NCBI GenBank assembly: GCA_024689525.1
Contig: JAILDI010000029.1
Span: 1-13,130, forward strand
From: Bacteroidales bacterium
GTDB lineage: Bacteria; Bacteroidota; Bacteroidia; Bacteroidales; UBA932
Length of the DNA: 13,130 bases
Reading direction: 5' to 3'
Shown here: in pieces, positions 1 to 6,422 of the stretch
How positions within the stretch are numbered: position 1 is the stretch's first letter
How the letters are laid out: every line of letters starts with the position of its first letter
The notes under the pieces: generated by a model
What the model saw: the letters and a program-made list of their open reading frames with translations, nothing else
The model's database searches: none
Told to the model about the DNA's origin: nothing
Translations under genes and position numbers: made by a program

Positions 1-64
1 AGTTGGTTAGAGCGCTACACTGATAATGTAGAGGTCGGCAGTTCAACTCTGCCAGGGCCTACCA
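1..64 (+). tRNA. tRNA-Ile (GAU), 5' end cut by window edge
   Basis: Partial isoleucine tRNA: the first bases of the acceptor stem and D arm lie before the window. The anticodon arm is CTACA / loop CTGATAA / TGTAG, giving anticodon GAU at 22-24. The T arm GGCAG-TTCAACT-CTGCC, the 3' acceptor strand AGGGCCT, discriminator A61 and an encoded CCA (62-64) follow. It sits 2 bases before tRNA-Ala. This Ile-Ala pairing is usual in 16S-23S spacers, but no 23S gene follows here, even if the inserted element is removed. Confidence 0.95.
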
Positions 65-66
65 GA

Positions 67-142
67 GGGGGTATAGCTCAGCTGGTAGAGCACATGCTTT
101 GCAAGCATGGGGTCGCCGGTTCGAATCCGACTACCTCCACCA
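67..142 (+). tRNA. tRNA-Ala (UGC), integration target
   Basis: Complete 76-base alanine tRNA. The acceptor stem GGGGGTA (67-73) pairs with TACCTCC (one G-U pair), and the anticodon stem CATGC/GCATG carries loop TTTGCAA with anticodon UGC at 100-102. The T arm has the standard GGTTCGAATCC core. Discriminator A139 is followed by CCA (140-142). The last 18 bases before the final A are duplicated at 10824-10841, so this gene is the attachment site of the downstream element. The final A of CCA lies just outside the repeat and is therefore contributed by the element side. Confidence 0.97.
124..141 (+). repeat. attL: 18-bp tRNA-side copy of att core
   Basis: AATCCGACTACCTCCACC, identical to 10824-10841 in the same orientation. 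It covers the 3' half of the T arm, the 3' acceptor strand, the discriminator base and the first two bases of CCA. Matching stops at A142 on this side versus T10842 on the other, and at G123 versus T10823. Confidence 0.88.
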
Positions 143-170
143 AGTAGATTGATTTTCAGTCACTTATGTT

Positions 171-215
171 AAATATACACAATTTCGTACACACAAATCG
201 AAGTTGTGTATATTT
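171..215. repeat. Inverted repeat at the element's left end
   Basis: AAATATACACAATTTCG (171-187) is matched at 16 of 17 positions by the reverse complement of 199-215, with an 11-base spacer. Each arm holds the octamer TATACACA (174-181; inverted at 205-212), which occurs again twice near the right end. There is no run of T directly after the arms beyond TTTTC, so I favour a protein-binding site (integrase arm or excisionase) over a terminator. A terminator or small-RNA role is not excluded. Confidence 0.6.
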
Positions 216-289
216 TCTTTTAATACACTACTTCCTACCCCACATAGCCATCGCTGAAAAAAGTCTCAGTGTAATTCGTTTCTTTTGGT

Positions 290-297
290 TAACTTTG
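290..297 (+). promoter_or_regulatory. Bacteroides-type -7 box before membrane gene
   Basis: TAACTTTG fits TAnnTTTG and lies 20 bases before the ATG at 318. I see no good TTTG box at 19-21 bases upstream. Two GTTAAC hexamers (288-293 and 302-307) flank the expected start of transcription and could be operator half sites. Confidence 0.45.
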
Positions 298-317
298 TTC
301 TGTTAACACATTACACT

Positions 318-857
318 ATGTCCGCCAAAGATAATAGAAACATATCCCGCAACGACAAGCACTATCTAAAACTCTTGCGGACCTATAAGCTCATAGTTTA
401 TATGGTCCTGGCTGCTTTGTTTGTGCTGGCCGTCGGTTTGCTCTTTATATGGATATACGATAAACTGGGAGGCAGCTTCATGAGCCGGGGCTGGCAGATA
501 TTCTTCATGATTGTCTTTGCACTCCTCGCTGCCGGGCTGCAACTCCCGGAATACATCATGGATATCCGGAAGATTGAGCTTGACAATCCTACCCCTGCTA
601 CTGTGAAGAAGCCTGAGCTTTACGCCGCCGCTCTGGAACATGCTCGTAAAGAAGGTTTGATAGACGATGATAACCAACTTTTGGTTTCCAGGGCCGAGTT
701 CGTCCGTTTCTGCCGGAACAACAACTACTTCTCTCCCCATGGAAGGGAAAGCTGGAAATCCATCGAGGGTATCCTCAAAGGCCCAGGTGGTAATATAATA
801 ACCGCAGAGCAGTTAGCCCAAACCAATCAAGACATCCAGTTGCGCGAAGGCATCTGA
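318..857 (+). CDS. Small two-helix inner membrane protein, unrecognised
   Basis: A 179-residue protein starting at MSAKDN. The frame is open upstream to a TTG at 285, but that would put the -7 box inside the gene, so the ATG at 318 is preferred. A basic N-terminus is followed by two predicted membrane helices at about residues 25-47 and 59-77, then a soluble C-terminal part of about 100 residues containing charged helices (around YAAALEHARKEG and ESWKSIEGILK), probably cytoplasmic. There is no signal peptide and no enzyme motif I can name. It is the first gene after attL and is separated from the replication genes by a hairpin terminator, so it is probably its own transcription unit. A role in host interaction, immunity or element maintenance is possible but unsupported. 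Confidence 0.8.
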   Translation: MSAKDNRNISRNDKHYLKLLRTYKLIVYMVLAALFVLAVGLLFIWIYDKLGGSFMSRGWQIFFMIVFALLAAGLQLPEYIMDIRKIELDNPTPATVKKPELYAAALEHARKEGLIDDDNQLLVSRAEFVRFCRNNNYFSPHGRESWKSIEGILKGPGGNIITAEQLAQTNQDIQLREGI

Positions 858-881
858 TAATCAATACTATAATTTCTATAT

Positions 882-924
882 AGCATCTATATTGGTCTAT
901 AATCGGTCATTATAGATGCTCTTT
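882..924 (+). terminator. Hairpin terminator after membrane gene
   Basis: AGCATCTATA (882-891) and TATAGATGCT (911-920) form perfect 10-bp arms with a 19-base loop, followed by CTTTT. The stem is A/T-rich and the T run short, so it is a moderate terminator. It begins 24 bases after the stop codon at 857. From here to 1061 I see no gene. Confidence 0.6.
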
Positions 925-1061
925 TCGTATAGAGTGATTTCCTTTGTCCCAGCGATCCTTCAGGGAGGACGGAAGCCGAACTGATGGGGAGAGCAAGATG
1001 TGCCCGCAGAGACTTATCTTCCGAAGACCCGGCGAGCATTCATCAAAACCCAATAAATACC

Positions 1062-1373
1062 ATGAATGGTTTTGATTCTGCCAAACCCCTCTACACCCTT
1101 ACCGTAGGGGAATTCTTCCAGATGATGGAAGACTTCGTACAAAGAGCCGCCGATGGCGCAAAGGACAACAATACAGCCGAGGCCGATAAGCCTACCGGTC
1201 GCCTGGTCTATGGCCTTGCAGGCATAGAAGAACTCTTCCATGTCTCCCACAAAACTGCCCAGTACTACAAGGACCACGTCATCCAGGAGGCTGTCCGTCA
1301 GAACGGCCGCAAGATTGTCACCGACGTAGATCTTGCCCTCAAACTTTTCAACGAAAGGAGGGCCGATAAATGA
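1062..1373 (+). CDS. DUF3853 family helix-turn-helix protein
   Basis: A 103-residue protein. The frame extends upstream to 984, but the stretch before MNGFDS has no family character, so ATG 1062 is chosen. The N-terminal part (LYTLTVGEFFQMMEDFV) and the C-terminal part (from about residue 50: LVYGLAGIEELFHVSHKTAQ to the end) match my knowledge of DUF3853, a small family in Bacteroides integrative elements. The C-terminal half reads as a winged helix-turn-helix like those of excisionases and MerR-type proteins. Its stop overlaps the start of the VirE_N gene in an ATGATGA arrangement, so the two are translationally coupled. Likely role (inference): DNA binding at the element's origin or att sites, as replication initiator helper, excisionase or regulator. 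Confidence 0.8.
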   Translation: MNGFDSAKPLYTLTVGEFFQMMEDFVQRAADGAKDNNTAEADKPTGRLVYGLAGIEELFHVSHKTAQYYKDHVIQEAVRQNGRKIVTDVDLALKLFNERRADK

Positions 1374-1972
1374 TGACCTGGCTCACCAACCCCGAGAAAG
1401 CCGTCGAGCGTTTAGCCTTCTCGCCCCACATCTCCTTCTTCAAGCGCCCGGTGAGCAACACCGTCCCCTTCAAGGACATCACCCTCATTGAGGTGTACAG
1501 CTACCTCCGCAGCGACTACGCCAAAGAGCAGACCGAGCACCTCCGTTCCCTCACAGACAAGTCCCAGGCCGCCCGTTACAAGGCCGATAACTTCGACTAC
1601 GTCACCTTCGGCGGCACCTTCACCCGCCGCCGGAATACCGACATCAAGTTCCCCTCGGACCTCCTCTGCCTGGACTTCGACCACGTCCCCAACGTGCCGA
1701 TGCTCAGGGAAATGTTCCTCCGGGACACACAGCTCACCACCGCCCTCCTATTTACCAGCCCCTCCGGCCACGGCGTCAAATGGGTAGTTCCCATCCGCAC
1801 CGATCACCTCCACTACGAGGAAGTCTTCCGTGCCATCAACAACTACGTCCAGGCCACCTACGGCCTCCTTCCGGACCAGAAGTGCAAGGACATCGCCCGC
1901 GCCTGCTTCCTGCCCCACGACCCGGAGGCCTACATCAATCCCCAATACGTCCCGTACTATGCAGAACGATAA
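1370..1972 (+). CDS. VirE_N / BT4734-like primase-type protein
   Basis: A 200-residue protein of the VirE N-terminal (BT4734-like) family found in Bacteroidales mobile elements. Two stretches recall archaeo-eukaryotic primase motifs: LLCLDFDH with Asp102 and Asp104 (hydrophobic-D-x-D), and SPSGHGVKW with Ser132-Gly-His134 (sxH). In many relatives this domain is the N-terminal part of one long protein followed by PriCT-2 and helicase domains. Here it is a separate gene whose end overlaps the next gene by 14 bases, so the activity is split over two coupled polypeptides. The start is ATG 1370, overlapping the preceding stop; a second ATG lies at 1373. Inferred role: primer synthesis for replication of the excised element. 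The third codon position is strongly C-rich. Confidence 0.82.
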   Translation: MMTWLTNPEKAVERLAFSPHISFFKRPVSNTVPFKDITLIEVYSYLRSDYAKEQTEHLRSLTDKSQAARYKADNFDYVTFGGTFTRRRNTDIKFPSDLLCLDFDHVPNVPMLREMFLRDTQLTTALLFTSPSGHGVKWVVPIRTDHLHYEEVFRAINNYVQATYGLLPDQKCKDIARACFLPHDPEAYINPQYVPYYAER

Positions 1973-3770
1973 CTTCTATGAAAAATGGCTTGACCCCAAG
2001 CCCACCGTCCAGTCAGTGCCCGCCCAGGGCACTGGCTCCATGGACGATATCGAACTGGTTACTCAGCGTATTGAGGCCGCCGGGATTGACCTTACGGCCG
2101 ATTATGCCGATTGGCTCAAGCTAGGCTTTGCCCTTTCCGACGCCCTGCAGGAGGCTGGCCGCAGCTATTTCCATCGCCTAAGCCGCTTCTATCCCGGCTA
2201 CAACGCCACAGAATGCGACAAGCAGTACGACCACTGCCTCCATGCCCGGGGCACCGGCGTCACCATCCGCAGTTTCTTCCAGCTGGCCAAAGATCACGGT
2301 ATCTCCGTCTCCTTACCATCACAACCATCATTACCATCACTTCCATCACGGGCCATCTCACAGGCTGCCACCAAGGCTACATCTCCGGAGACACCCCTTG
2401 ATGCTAATGATGGAATTGATGGAAACGATGGAAAACTCACGATGCCCACCTTCTACGCCAAGGTCAAAGGCCGCCTGCCCTTCTTCCTGGAGCGCATCGC
2501 CCAGGTCAACGACTCGGATGCCGATGCCGACATGCTCATCCTCGGCTCCCTCGCCCTCCTATCGGCCTGCCTCCCAAACATCTCCGGAATCTACGCCAAA
2601 ATGGTCATCTACCCCAACCTCTACCTCTTCGTCACCGCCCGAGCCGGCAGCGGCAAAGGCCGACTCTGCCTCTGCAGAAGCCTCGTAGAGCCCATCCACG
2701 ACGAACTCCGGGACCTCAGCGCCCAGGAAGAAGAAAAGTACCGGCTGGAGAAAGAAGCCTACAAGCGCCAGAAGAAGACCGACTGCATCCCGGAGCCCAC
2801 GCCACCGCCCATCCGCCTCCTCTTCCTTCCGGCCAACAGCAGCTCCACCGCCATCTACCAGGCCCTCTATGAGAACAACGAGCAAGGCCTGATGTTCGAG
2901 ACCGAGGGTGACACCCTCGCCACCACCTTCGGACAAGACTTCGGCGACTTCTCCGACGGCCTCCGCAAGGCCTTTCATCACGAATCCATCTCCTACCTCC
3001 GCCGCAGCCAGCGGGAATATGTCCAGGTGAAAAAGCCCCGCCTGTCAACAGTCCTCTCCGGCACCCCGCAGCAGGTGGTCAACCTCATGTCCAACGTGGA
3101 GAACGGCCTGTTCAGCCGCTTCCTCTTCTACTACCTGGACAAGAAAACCGAATGGATCGACGTCTTTGACGAAGGCTCCGGAGAGCCCCTGAACGAATAC
3201 TTCGATGCCCTGGGAAAGCAGTTCCTGGCCTTCTACCACACCCTCCAGAACACCCCGCCCATCAAGTTCACCCTCTCCCCGGACCAGCAGCAGGCCTTCA
3301 ACAACCACTTCCGCCTCCTCCAGGACGAGTACGAAGGTCTCTTTGGGGAAGACACCATCGCCTCCGTCCGCCGCCTTGCCACCAGCACCTTCCGTATGGC
3401 TATGATCTTGACCGCCCTCCGCATCATGGACGATGGCAACACCGCCAGCCCACGCGTCTGCAGCGATGCCGATTATGAAGTGGCCATGTCCATCAGCGAA
3501 GTCCTCCAGCAGCACATGCTCCGCGTCATCAACGAGATCCCGGCCACTCCCACTAGGATGGTCGTCGGCAAAGCCAAAGAGCCCCTCCTCCTCCAAACCT
3601 TCTGGGACAATCTCCCCGACGAGTTTGAGGCCAAGGACTTCAAAGCCATCGCCCAATCCATCGGTCTCACCATCCCCACTGCCGAGCGATATATCCGGGC
3701 CTGGACTGGAACCCGGCTGGAGAAATTGGCAAGAGGGCATTATCGGAGAATCGCCCGAGTCAAGTACTAA
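1959..3770 (+). CDS. PriCT-2 / DUF3987 primase-helicase
   Basis: A 603-residue protein starting at MQNDNFYEKW. The open frame extends to 1830, but that part is the shadow of the VirE_N gene; ATG 1959 overlaps that gene's end by 14 bases. Residues about 28-116 (ADYADWLKLGFALSD, then FYPGYNATECDKQYDHCL) look like a primase C-terminal PriCT-2 domain. Residues about 117-162 are a low-complexity linker with four LPS/QPS units. From about 164 to the end is a DUF3987 domain, a RecA-like helicase/primase family of phages and mobile elements. It has a P-loop-like RAGSGKGR (Gly230-Ser-Gly-Lys233-Gly) and an acidic FETEGD (residues 313-318) that may act as Walker B. The last 70 residues look like a small helical DNA-binding tail. 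With the upstream gene it forms the element's replication module. The P-loop ends KGR rather than GKT/S, a known degeneracy in such families. Confidence 0.85.
   Translation: MQNDNFYEKWLDPKPTVQSVPAQGTGSMDDIELVTQRIEAAGIDLTADYADWLKLGFALSDALQEAGRSYFHRLSRFYPGYNATECDKQYDHCLHARGTGVTIRSFFQLAKDHGISVSLPSQPSLPSLPSRAISQAATKATSPETPLDANDGIDGNDGKLTMPTFYAKVKGRLPFFLERIAQVNDSDADADMLILGSLALLSACLPNISGIYAKMVIYPNLYLFVTARAGSGKGRLCLCRSLVEPIHDELRDLSAQEEEKYRLEKEAYKRQKKTDCIPEPTPPPIRLLFLPANSSSTAIYQALYENNEQGLMFETEGDTLATTFGQDFGDFSDGLRKAFHHESISYLRRSQREYVQVKKPRLSTVLSGTPQQVVNLMSNVENGLFSRFLFYYLDKKTEWIDVFDEGSGEPLNEYFDALGKQFLAFYHTLQNTPPIKFTLSPDQQQAFNNHFRLLQDEYEGLFGEDTIASVRRLATSTFRMAMILTALRIMDDGNTASPRVCSDADYEVAMSISEVLQQHMLRVINEIPATPTRMVVGKAKEPLLLQTFWDNLPDEFEAKDFKAIAQSIGLTIPTAERYIRAWTGTRLEKLARGHYRRIARVKY
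2313..2348 (+). repeat. Four 9-bp in-frame repeats in the linker
   Basis: Units TTACCATCA, CAACCATCA, TTACCATCA and CTTCCATCA encode LPS-QPS-LPS-LPS (residues 119-130) between PriCT-2 and DUF3987. A second low-complexity stretch around 2400-2431 (GATGGAA-type units, DANDGIDGNDG) is partly complementary to it. Length change by whole 9-bp units would keep the frame and only alter the linker. Confidence 0.75.
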
Positions 3771-3790
3771 AGGGCTTGAAGTAGTTGTAT

Positions 3791-3821
3791 TTTGTTTATT
3801 GGAAAGGTTTGAGTATTTTTG
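3791..3821 (+). promoter_or_regulatory. Bacteroides-type promoter for the KilA-N gene
   Basis: TTTG (3791-3794), a 19-base spacer and TATTTTTG (3814-3821) fit the Bacteroides housekeeping promoter TTTG-N19-TAnnTTTG. The expected start of transcription is near 3828, leaving a leader of about 13 bases before ATG 3841. The KilA-N gene is therefore not dependent on the replication operon ending at 3770. Confidence 0.7.
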
Positions 3822-3840
3822 TGAGTAATACTTATTTGTT

Positions 3841-4722
3841 ATGTCGCCGAATCGCATCATAAAGGTTGAGAATACAGAAATAACGATCTTCAACACGAGT
3901 GAAGGTCAGGATTTCTTTTCAATAACGGATATGCTTAAAGCCAAGGACGGGGATTTTTTCGTAACGGATTGGCTTAGAAATCGTAACACTCTTGAGTTCC
4001 TTGGCGCTTGGGAGAGTCTACATAATAAAAATTTTAATTATGGCGAATTCGCCATAATTAGAAACCAAGCAGGTCTTAACAACTTCAAAATCAGCGTAAA
4101 GGAATGGGTTGAGAGGACTAACGCTATTGGAATTGTCGCCAAAACTGGCCGTTATGGGGGAACGTTTGCGCATAAAGATATTGCCATGCAATTCTGTATG
4201 TGGATTAGCCCGGTTTTCCAGTTATACGTTATTAAGGAGTATGAGCGACTCAAGGAAATCGAGTTTAATCAGTACAATATTGAATGGAACATTAGACGAG
4301 TCTTGGCCAAATCAAATTACCGTATCCATACCGATGCGATTGATAAATATGTGATACCCACCCTTACAATTGGACAGAAGCGCGAATGGATCTATGCGGA
4401 CGAAGCCGATGTCCTAAATATTGCATTGTTTGGTTGTACCGCAAAACAGTGGAGGGTTGCCAATCCTGAAAGAGCCGCAAAGAATGAGAATATTCGTGAT
4501 ATAGCAAGTATTAATGAACTTCTCATCCTCACGAATCTGGAGAATCTAAATGCCGATCTCATTAAGCGAGGAGTTGAAAAGAAGGATAGAATTAGGATAT
4601 TATCTCAAACGGCCAGCGAGCAGCGCAATCTTTTGGATCAGGTCGATGTGATAAAGTCGTTAAAGAAGTTGGATGACAAAACACTCCCTGATGCGCATAA
4701 GCAAATCGAAGATAAGCAGTAA
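3841..4722 (+). CDS. KilA-N domain DNA-binding protein
   Basis: A 293-residue protein. Residues about 15-145 form a KilA-N domain, recognisable by FNYGEFAIIRNQAG, FKISVKEWVERTNAIG and GRYGGTFAHKDIAMQF. This is a DNA-binding domain of phage antirepressor-type proteins that is widespread in Bacteroidales mobile regions. A second conserved region (about 180-275, with IYADEADVLNIALFGCTAKQW and LTNLENLNADLIKRG) is typical of the Bacteroidales members; its function is not known to me. The C-terminus is a charged helix. It has its own promoter and a strong terminator and is monocistronic. It is less C-rich than the upstream operon, hinting at a separate origin. Likely role (inference): regulator of the element or of a resident phage. 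A 26-bp perfect palindrome lies in its coding sequence at 4035-4060. Confidence 0.88.
   Translation: MSPNRIIKVENTEITIFNTSEGQDFFSITDMLKAKDGDFFVTDWLRNRNTLEFLGAWESLHNKNFNYGEFAIIRNQAGLNNFKISVKEWVERTNAIGIVAKTGRYGGTFAHKDIAMQFCMWISPVFQLYVIKEYERLKEIEFNQYNIEWNIRRVLAKSNYRIHTDAIDKYVIPTLTIGQKREWIYADEADVLNIALFGCTAKQWRVANPERAAKNENIRDIASINELLILTNLENLNADLIKRGVEKKDRIRILSQTASEQRNLLDQVDVIKSLKKLDDKTLPDAHKQIEDKQ
4035..4060. repeat. 26-bp perfect palindrome inside the KilA-N gene
   Basis: The two 13-base halves are exact reverse complements, centred between 4047 and 4048 on GAATTC. It encodes NYGEFAII (residues 66-73), a conserved KilA-N stretch, so part of the symmetry may follow from the protein sequence. It could also be an operator. 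Confidence 0.9.
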
Positions 4723-4737
4723 TGTTGCAATAAATTG

Positions 4738-4766
4738 GCCTCCGGAGAGATCCGGAGGCTTTTTTT
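4738..4766 (+). terminator. Strong terminator after KilA-N gene
   Basis: GCCTCCGGA (4738-4746), loop GAGA and TCCGGAGGC (4751-4759) form a perfect 9-bp stem, followed by seven T (4760-4766). It lies 16 bases after the KilA-N stop. The leftward sigma operon converges on it, but in that direction the hairpin lacks a good U run. Confidence 0.95.
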
Positions 4767-4815
4767 ATAAACCAAAGAAGATCCTTACGCCAATCCCGAT
4801 GGCGTTCAAACAGGT
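4765..4815 (-). pseudogene. In-frame beta-barrel-like tail beyond the lipoprotein stop
   Basis: Directly after the TAA of the fimbrillin-like gene, the same frame stays open for 16 codons, reading TCLNAIGIGVRIFFGL, then TAA. The alternating hydrophobic, glycine-rich ending resembles the last strand of an outer membrane beta-barrel. It may be the remnant of a gene whose body was lost by deletion at the operon's end, or chance. It ends inside the T run of the opposing KilA-N terminator. Confidence 0.35.
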
Positions 4816-5298
4816 TTAAAAAGGAAGCGTGACCTGAATCGTTTGGATCCCTTCAGAGAAAGGAATGACACGAACCCATTCAGCGGCGAAAGTGTTGGCA
4901 TCGGGCTTTCTGATGTCTCCGTTGTTGCACAGGAACCTAATCCTGACCTTACTGCCAAGAAACGGAGAACTTACGGAAATGCTTTCCTTTTCTACAAAGG
5001 ATGAGCCCTTTGCCTCAAAGGTTCTCCATTTGCCGTCTTGGTAAACGAGCTTTCCATCCACCGTATTCAGAGGCATCCTCATTTCGTCCTGGTATATCTC
5101 TATGCCCAGAATGATTACATCACCATCTTCCCATGTAATGTCCGCCCCGGTTTCCGAGTGGCCGTTGAGGATGGCTTTAGTCTCAAGCTCGTCCGAAACT
5201 TCGAACTTGAGTTGTGCGTTATACCCTAATTTATTGCAGGCACCTAACAACAGTACCATTACAGCTGCGATAGAAAGATACAAATGAGTCGTTTTCAT
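4816..5298 (-). CDS. Fimbrillin-like lipoprotein
   Basis: A 160-residue protein from ATG 5298; upstream in-frame codons do not give a signal peptide. The N-terminus MKTTHLYLSIAAVMVLLLGAC is a lipoprotein signal with Cys21. The mature part begins with FEVSDELETKAIL, then ADITWEDGDVIILGI and GKLVYQDGKWRTF. This order (TKA, then TW-x-x-GD, then Y-x-x-x-x-W) recalls the N-terminal region of Bacteroidales fimbrillin/Mfa-like proteins, although the protein is much shorter than a full fimbrillin. It is the last gene of the sigma operon, 31 bases after the beta-barrel-like gene. It could be a surface subunit or a truncated fimbrillin; the in-frame tail beyond the stop supports some 3' rearrangement. 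The family call is by motif only. Confidence 0.72.
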   Translation of the reverse strand: MKTTHLYLSIAAVMVLLLGACNKLGYNAQLKFEVSDELETKAILNGHSETGADITWEDGDVIILGIEIYQDEMRMPLNTVDGKLVYQDGKWRTFEAKGSSFVEKESISVSSPFLGSKVRIRFLCNNGDIRKPDANTFAAEWVRVIPFSEGIQTIQVTLPF

Positions 5299-5329
5299 AA
5301 TACAGAAGCCTATTAAATAATCTTTAATT

Positions 5330-5974
5330 CTATAAGGTAATGCCAGCGTGCATCCCAATGGTGGGGCCGATGCTTAAGCCAATGAAGAAGTTGGACTTGC
5401 CCCACATACTGAATGCAATGCCAGGCTGCCAGGATCCCCAGAACCTCCAGTCTCCCGGAAGAACCGGATATCTGGGCTCTGCTCCGGGGGAGTCTATAAC
5501 TCCGTTTTCCATATACCAGTCGCTCATCTTATAAATAACGCGCGCACCCAACATGATATCGCTGTACAGGGAGAAATTCTTTCTGTGGCCCAGAGGAATA
5601 TAATGCCGATGATATGCAACCATATTAACACGTTGTCCAGACGGGTGTGATTGAGGGCCAAAAATAAAGAAGGAATAGCCCCAACCAACACCCAGTCCGA
5701 AGACCTTGTTCTGGCTGGTACGGATACCACCTGTCAAGATACCGGAGCAGTCAAACAACTCCGCATTGGCGCGTAGTGTGAATTCTGGCTTCCAACCCTT
5801 GCGGCCCTCAGCAGACAAATGAGCTTTCACGCTGCTGAAATAATCTGAAACCAAGAAACGCGGCTGCTCAAAATTGAGTTTCTCGCCCGTCACGGTAGCC
5901 GTGGTGTCTGCTTCCTGTGCGGCGGCCGAAATAGCAATCAGGATGGATAATATAGTGATTGTCAAGTGCTTCAT
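5330..5974 (-). CDS. Outer-membrane beta-barrel-like exported protein
   Basis: A 214-residue protein from ATG 5974 (MKHLTIT), 4 bases after the DUF6108-like stop. A signal peptide covers about residues 1-20 (ILSILIAISAAAQ). The rest is rich in glycine and aromatic residues with alternating hydrophobicity (LGVGWGYSFFIFG, FWGSWQPGIAFSMWG, FFIGLSIGPTIGMHAG), as in small outer-membrane barrels. The C-terminus is GITL rather than a final aromatic residue, which is atypical. I do not recognise a named family. Its place in an ECF sigma/anti-sigma operon suggests an envelope role whose amount follows that sigma factor. Confidence 0.75.
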   Translation of the reverse strand: MKHLTITILSILIAISAAAQEADTTATVTGEKLNFEQPRFLVSDYFSSVKAHLSAEGRKGWKPEFTLRANAELFDCSGILTGGIRTSQNKVFGLGVGWGYSFFIFGPQSHPSGQRVNMVAYHRHYIPLGHRKNFSLYSDIMLGARVIYKMSDWYMENGVIDSPGAEPRYPVLPGDWRFWGSWQPGIAFSMWGKSNFFIGLSIGPTIGMHAGITL

Positions 5975-5978
5975 GGGG

Positions 5979-6422
5979 TTATTGCTTTTCAAACATGGAA
6001 CGTAAATCATCAAGGGTGGCGCTACCCTCAAGATAAAGGATCGTAATGATCCAGGCAGCTCCGACAGGTCTGGCCTGATAGCAAAGATAGCGGCGCACCC
6101 GTGCGAACGGAGTGGGCTGTATTAAGGCGTATGTCAAGAACTCGCCAGTCATTTCGGTCTGGGCCGATTGTGCATCGGTCGCATCTGCCCGAATCAATTC
6201 GGCCACCTTCTTGGCAGTCTCCTCATCGACCTGGAATTGAACGCTGTGGTAGTAATCCAATTTATATGTAGCCATGCTTTCTCCTCGTGCTTCCGTGACT
6301 ATCATCCGCTTTGCCGGGACAATCTTTCCCCGGAAGACGGGATAGCAGTTCAGCCCTCGCTGGGCAAATGCTGCTCCAGAAAACAAGAGCAAGGCCATTA
6401 TGCATATTAATAACCTCTTCAT
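5979..6422 (-). CDS. DUF6108-like secreted protein
   Basis: A 147-residue protein with signal peptide MKRLLICIMALLLFSGAAFA. The mature protein begins RGLNCYPVFRG, carries KRMIVTEARGESMATYKLDYYHSV, and ends with ITILYLEGSATLDDLRSMFE. That pattern matches what I recall of the Bacteroides DUF6108 family, which ends in a T-x-IYMEG-x-A-T-x-x-E-L motif and often accompanies ECF sigma operons. Its start overlaps the anti-sigma stop by 4 bases (ATGA), so it is translationally coupled. Probably periplasmic; the function of the family is unknown to me, and sensing or tuning of the anti-sigma factor is only a possibility. Confidence 0.7.
   Translation of the reverse strand: MKRLLICIMALLLFSGAAFAQRGLNCYPVFRGKIVPAKRMIVTEARGESMATYKLDYYHSVQFQVDEETAKKVAELIRADATDAQSAQTEMTGEFLTYALIQPTPFARVRRYLCYQARPVGAAWIITILYLEGSATLDDLRSMFEKQ

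Noticed and set aside
149..158. TTGATTTTCA near attL and its reverse complement at 10846-10855 beyond attR, as possible terminal inverted repeats.
   Set aside because: One copy is inside the element and the other outside, the match is only 10 A/T-rich bases, and integration by a tyrosine recombinase does not need it.
2313..2348. Short regular repeats as a possible CRISPR array or iteron.
   Set aside because: The unit is 9 bp, in frame, and encodes a protein linker; there are no spacers and no cas genes.
3045..3896. 283-codon minus-strand frame opposite the DUF3987 gene.
   Set aside because: It is the complement of a C-rich coding region with a recognisable protein on the plus strand; the product is Gly/Val/Glu-rich filler.
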